A DNA stretch of 64,000 nucleotides from Carallia brachiata. Taxonomy: Eukaryota; Streptophyta; Magnoliopsida; Malpighiales; Rhizophoraceae. Numbering within the stretch: position 1 is the stretch's first letter; the number at the start of each line of letters is the position of its first letter. A program made the position numbers and the translations under genes. Below the pieces are notes generated by a model that was not told where the DNA came from, searched no databases, and saw only the letters and a program-made list of their open reading frames with translations. This document shows positions 14,845-24,199 of this stretch, piece after piece. The stretch covers positions 4,198,796 through 4,262,795 of the forward strand of contig JADCRB010000028.1 of NCBI GenBank assembly GCA_021464245.1, in the 5' to 3' direction.

Positions 14845-17800
14845 CAAGTGCAACAGCAAAAGTATACTCTTCGCCCACCCAAGTATAAAAGGCAAGATAA
14901 CAACAACAACAAAAGTAGACACCTTGCTCACACGAGTATAAAAGGAGAGATGGCAATAATTGCCAAAGTAAACTCCTTGCCTGCAAGAACATAAAAGGTA
15001 AAAAGTATAAAAGAACTAAACTCTTTGCTCGCACGAGTATAAAAGGTGAGACGGTAACAACAGTAAAGTAGATGCCTAGCGCTCAGGAGAATAAAAGGCG
15101 AGACTACAACGACAACAAAAACAAACCCTTTGTGCCCGCAAGAGTAAAAAAGGCGAGACAGCAACAACAAATCATTCTCCTTGCCTGCACGAGTATAAAA
15201 GACGAAACGACAACAGCAAAGCATATTCTTTGCCGCAAGAGTATAAAAGGCAAGCCGACAACAACAAAGCAGCATGCTCCTTACCTGCACGAGTATAAAA
15301 GGCAAAACGGCAACAACAAAGCATATTCTTTGCCCGTATGAGTATAAAAGGCAAGCCGACAACATCAAAGCATGCTCCTCGCCCGCATGAGTATAAAAGG
15401 CGAGACGACAACAACAACAAAAGCATTACTCTTTGTCCACACAAGTGTAAAAGGTAAGACCACAACAACAACAAACGCATGCTCTATGCCCACAGGAGCA
15501 CAAAAGACGAGACAGCAACCGTAAAGCATACTGTTTGCCCGAACACGTATAAAAGATGAGACAGCAACAGCAAGAAAACCAGACTCCCTACCTGTACAAG
15601 TACAAATTGTGAGACTAAAACGCCAACAAAAGCTAATTCCTTGCCCGTAAGAGTATAAAAGGCGTGACGGCAACATCAAAGCATGCTCTTTTCTGACGCA
15701 AGTATAAAAGGCGTGACGGTGACAACAACAAAACCAAACTCTTTGCTCGTGCAAGTATAAAAGGCAAGACGGCAATAACAGCAGCAACATACTCTCAGCT
15801 CGCACAAGTACAAAAGGCGAGAGGGCAACATCAAATTTTAATCCTTGCCTGCAAGAGTATAAATGCAAAGCCAGCAACAGCAAAGCATGCTCTTTGCCTG
15901 CAAGAGTTTTAAAGGCGAGATGGCAGCAATGCATACTCCTTGCCCGCAAGATCATAAAAGGCAAGATGGCAGGAACAATACAGCAGACTCTTAGCCCGCA
16001 CGAGCATAAAAGATGAGACTGCAACCACAACAAAAGCAGACTCCTTGCCCGCACTATACAAGGGACGAGACAGTAACAACAACAAAACCAAACTCCTTAC
16101 CCGCGCGAGTGTCAAAGACGAGATGGAAACAACAGTAAAAGTAGCCTCATTCCCTTCAAGACTATATAAGTTGAAAAGTACGCCAACAAAAGTTTACGCC
16201 TAGCCTGCACTAGTATAAAATGCGGTATGACAACAACAGTAAAACAAGACTCCTTGCCCGCATGAGCATAAAGATGAGATGGCAACAACAACAAAAGCAT
16301 ACTCCTTGCCCGTAAGAGTACAAAAGGTGAGACAACTACAACTAAGCATACTACTTACTCGCACGAGTATGAAAGGCGAGACAGTAACAACAATAAAAGC
16401 ATACTCCTAGCCCGCGCGAGCATAAGAGACGAGCCGAAAATAGTATAGCATACTCTTTAACTGCACGAGTATAAAATGCGAGACAGCAGCAACAAAAAAC
16501 GTAGACTCCTAGTCCGCAACAGCGAAAAAGGTAAGACAGTGACAACAAAGCATACTCGTTGCTCGTGTGAGTACAACATGCAAGACAACAACAACAAAGC
16601 ATACTCGTTGCTCGTGTGAGTACAACATGCAAGACAACAACAACAAAGCATGTTGCTTTCTTGCATGAGTATAAAAGGAGAGACAACAGCAACAACAAAA
16701 CCAGACTCCAAGCCCGCACAAGTAGAAAAGGTGAGACGGCAACAACAACAAAAGTAGGCTCTTTGCTTGCAAGAATATAAAAGGCAAAAAGTACAAAAAC
16801 AAAAGCATAGTCCTTGCCCGCAGGAGTATAAAAGGCGAGACAACAACAGCAAAGCATATTCTTTACTCATTGCCCATACGATTACAAAAGGCAAGATAAC
16901 AACAATCACAAAACCAAACTCCTTGTTTGCACGAGTATAAACGCCAAGGCAGCGACAACAACGAAAGAAAACTCCTTGCGTAAAAGAGTATAAAGGGCAA
17001 AAAGTAGAACAACAAAGTATGCTCTTTGCTCACATGAGTATAAAAGACAAGACGACAACAACAGTGATGCGGACTCCAAGACCGCATGTGTATAAAAGGC
17101 GATACAGCAACAACAAGGAAAGTAGACTCCTTTCCCTTAAGAGTATAAAAGGAGGCAAGTACAGCGACAAAAGTATACTCCTCTTCTGCCCGAGTGTAAA
17201 AGGCGAGGTGGTAACAACAACAAAACCAGACTCCTTGCCCGCATGAGTATAAAAGGTGAGACGATAATAACAATAAAAGTAGACTCCTTGCCTGTAAGAG
17301 TATAGAAGGCGTTACCAGCGCAACAAAGCATACTATGTGCCCGCACGAGTATAAAAAGTAAGACGGCATCAACAAGGCATGTTACTTGCCCACAAGAGTG
17401 TAAAATGCGAGACGACAACAACAACAAAACTAGACTGCTCGCCCGTACAAGTGTAAAATCTGAGATGGCATCAACAATAAAAGCATGCTCCAGTATTAAA
17501 CCCGAGATGGCAGCAACAACAAAACTAGACTCATTGCTCATAAGAATGTAAATGGGAAAAGTACAAAGGCAAAAGTATAATCCTTGCCCATATGAATATG
17601 AAAGCTAAGACGGTAATAATAGCAAAGCAGACTCCTAGCCCACACGAGCATAAATGGCGAGACAGCAACAACAAAGCATACTCTTTTCCCGTTCGAGTAT
17701 AAAAGGCGAGACGACAACAACAAAGCATGCTCTTTGCCTGCACGAGTATACAAGGCGAGATAGCAACAACAACAAAACCAAACTACCCGCCCATGCGAGT

Positions 17801-19947
17801 ATGAAACGTGAGATGGCAACAACAACAAAAGCATGCACTTTGCCCATGCGACTAAAAAGGGCGAGACAATAATAACAATCCATGCTCCTTACCTGCAAGA
17901 GTATAAAAGGTGGGACTTCAACAACAAAGAGTGGGCCTTGTCTACACAAGTATAAAAGGGGAGACGACAATAACAACAAAACCAAACTCCTTGCTTGTAC
18001 GAGTATACAAGGCAAGACAGCAACAACAACAAAAGCCAATGTCTTGCTTGTAAGAGTATAAAAGGCGACACGACAACAACAAAGCATACACTTTGCCTGC
18101 ACGAGTATAAAAGGTGAGACGACAACAAAAAAGCAAGATGCTTGCCCACACGAGTATAAAAGACGAGAGGTCAACAACAACAAAACCATTCTCCTTGCTC
18201 AAGCGAGTATAATAGGCGAGACGAGAACAACAACAAATGCATACTCCTTGCATGCTCTTGTATAAAAGACTAGATGGTAACAGTAAAGCATACTCCTTAC
18301 CCGCATGAGTATAAAAGGTGCAACGATTACAACAATAAAACTAGTTTCATTGCTCACCTGAGTATAAAAGGCGAGACAACACCAACAACAAAAGTGGACT
18401 CCTTTCCCGCAAGAGTCTAAAAGGCAAAAAACACAACAACAAAGTATAATCCTGGCTCGCATAGGTATAAAAGGCGAGACGACTCAAAGCAAACTCCCAA
18501 CCCAAACTAGCATAAAAGGTGAGACGACAAGAACAACAAAACTAGACTCTTTGCCCATACGAGTATAAAAGGCGAGATGGGAATAACAATGAAAGTCGAC
18601 TCCTTGCCCGCAAGCGTATAAAGGACGAGACGGCAACAACAAAGCACACTCTTTGCTCACATAAGTATAAAAGGCGAGACAGTAACAACAAAGCGTGCTG
18701 CTTGTCGACATGAGTGTGAAAGGTGAGACGAAAACAACAAGAAAACCAGACTCCTTGCTTACACGACTATAAAGCGCAAGACAACAGCAACAACAAAGGC
18801 AAACTTTTTGCATGCAAGAGTACAAAAATACAAGAAGTATAATAAGAAAGGTATACTCCTTGCCTGCACAACTATGAAAGGCGAGAGTACAACAGCAGCA
18901 AAACAGACTCCTAGCCGCATGAGCATAAAAGGCGAAATAGCGATAACAGCAAAACCATGCTCCTTGCATGCAACAGTATAAAAGGTCAAAAGTATATTCC
19001 TTGCCCGCATGAGTATGAAAGGCGAGATGGCAACAACAGCAAAAAAGACTCCCAGCCTGTACGAGTATAAAAGGTGAGACAACAATAACAACAAAAGCTG
19101 ACTCCATGCCCGCAAGAGTATAAAAGGTGACAAATACAACAACAAAAGGATACTCCTCACCGCATGAGTGCAAAGGGTGGGAATGCAACAACAACTAAAC
19201 TATACTTCTTGCACACATGAGTTTAAAAGGCAAGACGACAACAATAGCAAAAGTAAACTCCTTGCCCACATGAGTGTAAAAGTTGGTATGGGAACAACAA
19301 AGCATACTCCTTGCCCGCACGTGTAGAAAAGGTGGGACGGCAACAACAAAGTATGCTGCTTGCTTGCACGAGTAAAAAAGGCGAGACGACCACAACAACC
19401 AAACCAGACTACTCGTCTGAACGAGTATAAAAGGCGACACAGCAACAAGAACAAAAGAATACTCCCTACTCCCACTAGTATTAAATACCTGACGAAAATT
19501 GCAAACCATACTCCTTGCTCGCACGAGTATAAAACACGATGCGACAGCAACAAATTAGGTGGCTTGCCCGCAAGAATAGAAAAGAAGAGATGGCGACAAC
19601 AACACAATGAGACTTCTTGCCCGCAGGAGTATAAAAGGGAAGACGGCAGCAACACCAAAGCAGACTCCTTGCACGCAAGAGTATAAACAGTGACAAGAAC
19701 AACAACAAAAGTATACTCATCGCCTGCCCGAGCATGAAAAGAAAGACGACAACAACAACAAAGCTAGACTCCTTACATGCACGGATATAAAAGGCGAGCC
19801 AGCAACAACATAAAAAGCAGACTCTTTGCCCGCAAGAATATAAAAGGCAAAACTTGCAAAAACAATAGTATGCTCCTTGCTTGCACGAGTACAAAAGCCG
19901 ATATGAAAATAATAGCAAAGCAGACTCTTAGCCCGCACGAGTATAAG
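14845..19947 (+). repeat. Segmental duplication copy 1, about 5.1 kb, partner of 32205-37272
   Basis: Monomer order and private variants match 32205-37272 over the whole length at an offset of about 17.3-17.4 kb. Shared landmarks include CTTCGCCCACCCAAG (near 14870 and 32234), a GAGTGTCAAAG then AAGACTATATAA stretch (near 16110-16165 and 33500-33550), and a GAAAAGAAAGACGAC word (near 19737 and 37067). The right end coincides with the inversion breakpoint at 19947, so copy 1 was truncated there while copy 2 runs on. Boundaries are good to about 50 bp. Confidence 0.85.
16551..16648 (+). repeat. Recent perfect duplication of one 49 bp monomer
   Basis: A 49 bp unit beginning CATACTCGTTGCTCGTGTG is followed by an identical copy. 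The corresponding place in the paralogous segment (near 33930-33990) has the unit once, so the duplication happened after the 5.1 kb segmental duplication, or one copy was lost in the paralog. Perfect identity in an otherwise diverged array supports a recent gain. Confidence 0.9.
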
Positions 19948-20606
19948 GAGTCTAGTTCTGTTGTTATTGTTGTCTCGCCTTTTATACCTTTCTGTTGCTG
20001 TTGCCATCTCGACTTTTATACTCATGCAGGTAAGTGGTATGCTCTTGTTTTTATCATCGTTTCGCCATTTATGCACGTACAGGCAAGGACTCCGATTTTG
20101 TTATTGTTGCCATCTTGCCTTTTATATTCGTACGGGCGAGTGGCAGGCTTTGTTGTTGTCGTCTCGCCTTTTATACTCGCATGGGCAAAGAGTATGCTTT
20201 CCTGCTGTCTCTCGGTTTTTGTACTCTTGAAAGGAAGAAGACTAATTTTGTTGTTGTTTTCGTCTTGCCTTTTACACCTGTGCAGGCTAGAAGTTTGCTT
20301 TGCTGTTCTTACTGTCTCGCCATTTGTACTCGTTCGGGCATGGAGTATACTTTTGTTATTGTAGTTTGTGTCTTTTATGCTCTTGCGGGCAAAGAGTCCG
20401 CCCTTATTCTTGTTGCTGTCTTGCCTTTTGCACTCTTGCAGGCTAGAAGTTTGATTTGCTGTTGTTTTCGTCTCACCTTGTATACTCATATGGGCAAGGG
20501 GTATACCATTGTGGTTGCATTTTTCGCGTTTTATACTCTTGCAGGTAAGGAGTTTGGTTTTATTGTTGTTGTTGTCTCGCCTTTTATATTTGTATGGGTA
20601 AGGAGT
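19948..20606 (-). repeat. Inverted satellite piece 1, copy of about 41210-41857
   Basis: At 19948 the array flips: the plus strand now reads GTTGTTGTTGTC and CGCCTTTTATAC. The reverse complement matches 41210-41857 monomer by monomer, including rare words such as GAGTCCTTGCCTGTACGTG, AAAAACAAGAGCATAC and GCAACAGCAACAG. This is therefore a displaced or copied segment in reverse orientation and not a local flip of neighbouring monomers. It is the longest plus-strand reading-frame-rich stretch of the satellite only because the stop-free strand is now on top. Confidence 0.9.
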
Positions 20607-20668
20607 CTGGTTGAGAGGATGGTTTTAATCTAGTGAGTCTGGTTTTAATCTAGTGACTCTTAACCTGT
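20607..20668. other. Junction filler DNA with short direct repeats
   Basis: About 60 bp with no satellite character. A 26 bp word beginning CTGGTTGAG and ending TTTTAATCTA sits at 20607-20632 and recurs exactly at 20872-20897. The word GGTTTTAATCTAGTGA is repeated at 20621-20636 and 20641-20656, a 20 bp period. Short templated repeats of this kind are typical of end-joining or template-switch repair. Part of the word (GAGAGGATGGT) also occurs in the protease coding region just downstream (near 20980), a possible template. Confidence 0.75.
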
Positions 20669-20831
20669 CTAGCCTTTTATCCTTATGCAGGCAAGGAGTA
20701 CATTTTTGTCGTTGTACCATTCACCTCTTATACTTTTGCGAGCAATGAGTCTACTTTTGTTGTTGTTGCTGTCTCGCTTTTTATCCATGTGCGAGCAAGG
20801 AGTATGGTGTTGTTGTTCTTACTGCCTCACA
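20669..20831 (-). repeat. Inverted satellite piece 2, copy of 3631-3796
   Basis: The reverse complement reproduces the segment at 3631-3796, including GAGGCAGTAAGAAC and GAGGTGAATGGTACAAC. It lies between the filler at 20607-20668 and the chromovirus protease fragment. The two inverted pieces come from places about 37 kb apart in the window's coordinates, so the junction is compound. Confidence 0.82.
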
Positions 20832-20904
20832 AAGTAGGCTACTGTTGTTGGTGTTGTTGTTCTTACTGCCTCTGGTTGAGAGGATGGTTTTAATCTATTT
20901 GTAT
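20832..20904. other. Second filler segment between satellite and chromovirus
   Basis: Contains a second copy of GTGTTGTTGTTCTTACTGCC (first at 20809-20828, again at about 20851-20870) and the second copy of the 26 bp filler word at 20872-20897. The chromovirus coding frame becomes recognisable just after it. No gene is seen. Confidence 0.7.
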
Positions 20905-21907
20905 TTGTAAAGATCGGGCTCAGTAGTAAGGAGTTGACGGCGATGGCTGATACGGGTGCTACCCACAACTTCGTGGCTGAGAGGATGGTGGAGTCACTGG
21001 GTCTAAAAGTCACCAAGACCGGGAGTCGAATACAGGCAGTCAACTCAGCAGCCCGGGAGGTGCTTGGCACAACACTAGGAGTGGAGGTAACTATAGGCAA
21101 TTGGTCTGGTAAGCTTAACTTCTCTGTGGTTACATTAGATGATTTTGATAACATACTGGGGGTTGATTTCTTTGTGAGCACAAAAGTTGCTCTGTTGCCT
21201 CACTTGGGTGGTCTCGTGATCATGCATAAGGATCATCCATGTTTCATTCCTGGAACGTTCACTCCCTCTTCCAGTATTGGTGGGAAGTCGGGTGGTATGC
21301 TATCAGCTCTGCAGGTGAAGCATGGGCTGAAGAAGGGAGAAGTCACCTACCTTGCGGCTTTGATGGAGATAAAAGAAGGTATAGTTGCGGAGGTGCCTGA
21401 CAGTGTAGCGGATCTGTTGGGAAAGTTCACTAACGTGATGCCTTTTGAACTCCCCAAGTGTCTTCCCCTGAGGCATGCCACTAACCACAAGATCAATTTG
21501 GTGCCCGGTTCCAAACCACCAGCACAAGCCCCATATTGCATGAGTCCGCTAGAGTTGGTAGAACTGAGGAAGCAGTTGACGGAGTTGCTGGATGCAGGCA
21601 TAATTCAGCGCTCCAAAGTGCCATATGGTGCCCCAGTGTTGTTTTAGAGGAAACACGATGGCTCTCTGTGGATGTGTGTTGATTTCAGGGTTCTGAAAAA
21701 GGTGACGGTAAAGAGCAAGTACCCTATTCCATTGATAGCGGACTTCTTTGACAGGTTAGCGAGAGCCTCATACTTCAAGCTGGATCTGCGGTCTGGATAT
21801 TGGCAAGTCAGGACTGCAGAAAGAGATGAGGGGAAAACCATGTGCATCACTCGCTATGGCTCCTACGAATTCTTGGTGATGCCATTCGGTTTGACTAATG
21901 CCCCTTA
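20905..21907 (+). pseudogene. Ty3/gypsy pol fragment: aspartic protease and N-terminal reverse transcriptase
   Basis: The frame opens into a retroviral-type aspartic protease with the active-site motif DTGATHNF at 20949-20972, followed by the linker and the first part of reverse transcriptase (MSPLELVELRKQL, then [21 protein letters not shown] and MPFGLTNAP). The protease cuts the Gag-Pol polyprotein and RT copies RNA to DNA. It is broken: a TAG at 21645-21647 interrupts RT where the sister copy has CAG at 873-875, one residue is lost in ASYFKLD, and homology ends at NAP (about 21905), before the catalytic YLDD. Gag is absent upstream. The frame is abutted on the right by minus-strand sequence that looks like an LTR. 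The fragment shares most residues with 1-1284 but extends further 5'. Confidence 0.93.
20949..20972 (+). other. Retropepsin active-site motif DTGATHNF
   Basis: The eight codons encode the D-T/S-G-A-T-H-N-F signature typical of plant Ty3/gypsy aspartic proteases. The catalytic aspartate is intact. Confidence 0.92.
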
Positions 21908-22434
21908 AAAGAGACACAAGAGCATATACAGAACCTTTCCCAACCTTGTTTTACTTAACTCAATAATACAAAGGAACAATCACCTGAACTCTCAATAGTA
22001 TTTCACTCTTTCTCTCTGAGTGATTTCTCTTTCACTGAGTACAAATGACAACCCGTAGGGTCTATATGTAGTTGACACCCCCAGCTATCTAGGTCTTGGA
22101 GATAAACATTATCTCCCCACGATCTCTATCGTGGCTGATAACCCTCATCTTCCCACGATCTCATCCATGACTTGATCCTGATAAGCCTTATCTCCCACCA
22201 TCATCCATCACTTGATCTCGATAAGCCTTATCTACCCACGATCCTTTGCCATGCACGATCTGATGAGCATTATCCTGATGCTCGGCCAGCCGGATAGAGC
22301 CACACCCGCACATCCCCACGTTCCACACATCGTAGGAGACTCGGTGCCACGTAGTGCCATGCAGACTTGGCCCAGTCCTGTGTTTTGGGCCTCTTGGCCC
22401 AAGCCCATGGCCCATCTGATGGATCCCACCAACA
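21908..22434 (-). mobile_element. Putative chromovirus 3' LTR, minus orientation
   Basis: Non-satellite, non-coding sequence directly downstream, on the minus strand, of the chromodomain fragment, where a 3' LTR would lie. Read on minus it begins TGTTGGTGGGATCC near 22434, has a possible TATA element (ACATATAGA, about 22064-22072), and continues into a T-rich stretch that could be R-U5. Four copies of a GATAA-type word lie in the U3-like part. I cannot confirm it: no second LTR is in the window, no clear polypurine tract precedes the TG, and the far end merges with the RT fragment at a shared TGCCCCT, so the CA terminus is ambiguous. Confidence 0.5.
22101..22233. repeat. Four GATAA-N-TTATC words at 36-43 bp spacing in the putative LTR
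   Basis: GATAAACATTATCT starts at 22101, a degenerate GATAACCCTCATCT at 22137, and GATAAGCCTTATCT at 22180 and 22220. They are interspersed with CCCACGATC and CACTTGATC words. Three of the four are near-palindromes. They lie in the part that would be U3, where retrotransposon enhancer repeats are usual; a regulatory role is inferred only. Confidence 0.6.
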
Positions 22435-22610
22435 TGTAGCCCAGCATCCTTTGTGCAACTCAAGTCTTGGTCCACACTGGGACCCGCATGTAGGCCCATG
22501 CCTACGCTAACCCTCTCAGCTTTCACGTTGCTTCAAGGAGTGCCCAGCCACTCCAAAGTCCCAAGCTAGGAATTGGCGTAAGGTGCCGCCAACTCCTGCA
22601 TGCCAAGTGT
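22435..22610 (-). other. 3' untranslated tail of chromovirus pol
   Basis: On the minus strand this follows the chromodomain stop codon (22611-22613) and precedes the putative LTR start. No coding frame, tRNA-like structure or satellite is seen. In an intact element this interval would end in the polypurine tract that primes plus-strand DNA. Only moderately purine-rich words are visible (for example GAGAGGG), so the tract is decayed or placed differently. Confidence 0.45.
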
Positions 22611-23038
22611 TCATGGGGCTAACAAACCACCCCCACCTGCTGAAGCCAACGTCCTCGTTGGTAAGGTTGATACGTAGTCTTCCACCTGCTTCTTGAACTG
22701 CCATAAAGTCACATCTCTTTCCCAGCTCGCCTCATTATCTGAGGCATTCTTCCACTTTACCAAGTACTCAACCTGCCAGTTCTTCTTAGTTTGTCCTTGT
22801 GTGTTCGATGGTCTAGAATTCTCTCCACTTCACGCTGGAACTCAGTTCTGATTATAGGGGGAGCACGTCGTGCTTGTTTCCTTGGAGGCTCATTGTCTGC
22901 TTCCTCGTGGAAGGGCTTCAAGAAACTCACATGGAAGGTTGGATGCACCTTCAACCTTTTTGGGAGCTGCAACCTGTATGCAACATTGCCAACTTTCTTC
23001 ACCACTGTTAAGGGACCGTCATACTTTGGAACCAGCCC
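22611..23038 (-). pseudogene. Chromovirus integrase C-terminus (GPY/F module) and chromodomain
   Basis: On the minus strand the fragment starts at a break near 23038 with the GPY/F module (KYDGPL at 23009-23026, then AYRLQLP and HPTFHVSFLKPF), the integrase C-terminal fold. A basic linker follows, then VERILDHR, the start of a chromodomain. About 13 residues further on the frame slips by one base, and the chromodomain core EYLVKW followed by EASWERD continues in another frame to a stop at 22611-22613. Chromodomains of chromoviruses direct integration to particular heterochromatin. The frameshift makes this copy non-functional as read. Upstream integrase (zinc finger and DDE core) is missing. 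Orientation is opposite to the pol pieces on either side, so this was joined by rearrangement or comes from another copy. Confidence 0.88.
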
Positions 23039-23367
23039 ACGATGATGCAGAACAGCGGTACTCAGCCCATGAGAAAGAGATGCTGGTAGTTGTGCATTGC
23101 CTTCGCACCTAGAGGGTGTATTTGCTGGGTACCCGATTCGTGGTTCAGACCGACATTGTGGCTAACACATTCATTCAGACTCAAAAGAAGCTTTTTGCAT
23201 GGCAGGCGTAGTGGTAGGAGTTTTTGGCTGAGTACGATTTTACTTGGGAACGCAAGCCAGACAGGCAAAATCAGGTGGCGGATGCCCTAAGTCGTCGACA
23301 AGTGCAAGAGACAGTTGCTACCCTCACTCAAGTGCATAGTGACTTGCTAGACAAAATCAGGGAACAG
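23039..23367 (+). pseudogene. Ty3/gypsy RNase H tail and linker toward integrase
   Basis: The plus strand reads AEQRYSAHEKEMLVVVHCL, then a decayed middle, then LAEYDFTWERKPDRQNQVADALSRR in pieces. This is the classic end of Ty3/gypsy RNase H, the enzyme that degrades RNA in RNA:DNA hybrids, plus the linker before integrase. In-frame stops lie at 23110-23112, 23209-23211 and 23215-23217. The fragment begins almost exactly at the element position where the left-edge copy leaves the window, but with TCA where that copy has a TAA stop. It ends at 23367, where satellite block D starts directly with GCCCACACGAG. No integrase follows. Confidence 0.9.
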
Positions 23368-24199
23368 GCCCACACGAGTATAAAAGGTGAGATCGCAACA
23401 ACAAAGCATATTCCTTCCCCACGATAGCATAAAAGGCGAGATGGCAAAAGCAAAGCATGCTGTTTACACGCATGAGTATAAAAGGCAGGATGGCAACAAC
23501 AAAGCATGCTCCTTACCCGCACGAGAAAAAAAGCGAGAAGGGAACAACAACAAAACCAGACTCCTTGCCCGCACGAGTATAAAAGGCAAGACGACAACAA
23601 CAACAAAAGCATGCTCCTTGCTTGCAGGAGTATAAAAGGCGAAACGGCAACAACAAAGCATATTTCATTCTCGCACAGGTATAAAAGGCGAGTAGGTAAC
23701 AACAACAAAACTAGACTCCTTGCCTACACAAGTAAGAAGGTGAGATAGCAATAGCAAAGCATACTCCTTACCTGCGCGAGAATAAAAGGCGAGACGACAA
23801 CAAGAACAAAACTATACTCCTTGCCTGCACGGGTATAAAACGCGAGACAGCAACAACAACAAAAGCAGATACCTTGCCCGCAAGACTATAAAAGGCAAAA
23901 ATGTACAGCAAGAAAAGTATCGTCCTTGCCCATACGAATATAAAAGGCGAGACAACAACAACAAAGCATGCTCCTCACCTGCACGAATATAAAGGGTGAG
24001 ACAGCAAAAACTATAAATGCAAACTCCTCGCTTGTATGAGTATAAAAGGGGAGATGGTAACAACAGCAAAATCATACTTTTTACTCGCACTAGTAAAAAA
24101 GGTGAGATGGCAACAGTAAAGCATGCCTGCACGAGTATAAAAGGCGAGACAGCAACAGCAAAGCATACTCCTTGCCTGCACAAAAATAAAAGGCGAGAC

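Larger units (their letters stand above)
1285..19947 (+). repeat. Satellite block A, 49-53 bp monomer with TATAAAAGG box, plus orientation
   Basis: An uninterrupted tandem array of a 49-53 bp monomer. The boxes in order are AGTATAAAAGGCGAGAC, then GGCAACAACAACAAAA, then CCAGACTCCTTGCCCGCAC. Length classes come from two versus three CAA steps and from a variant with GGCAAAAAGTACAAC in place of GGCGAGACGGCAAC. Adjacent monomers differ at many sites, mostly CG to TG or CA, so this is an old, diverged array. Subtypes recur in order: CCAGACTCC, then GTAGACTCC ending GCAAGAG, then GTATACTCC, then GCAGACTCCTAG (for example near 7140-7340 and 8450-8630). The left edge abuts a chromovirus fragment and the right edge ends abruptly at an inverted satellite piece. 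I see no gene, tRNA or other feature in this block. I do not recognise the family by name. Confidence 0.95.

Noticed and set aside
20034..20633. Plus-strand frame of 199 residues
   Set aside because: This is the inverted satellite piece; it is plus only because the array is flipped here.
22435..22460. Polypurine tract just upstream of the putative LTR start
   Set aside because: The sequence on minus is only weakly purine-rich, so I did not annotate it.
22188..22526. Minus-strand frame of 112 residues in the putative LTR
   Set aside because: No recognisable domain; it overlaps the LTR and 3' tail, and other frames there are equally open.
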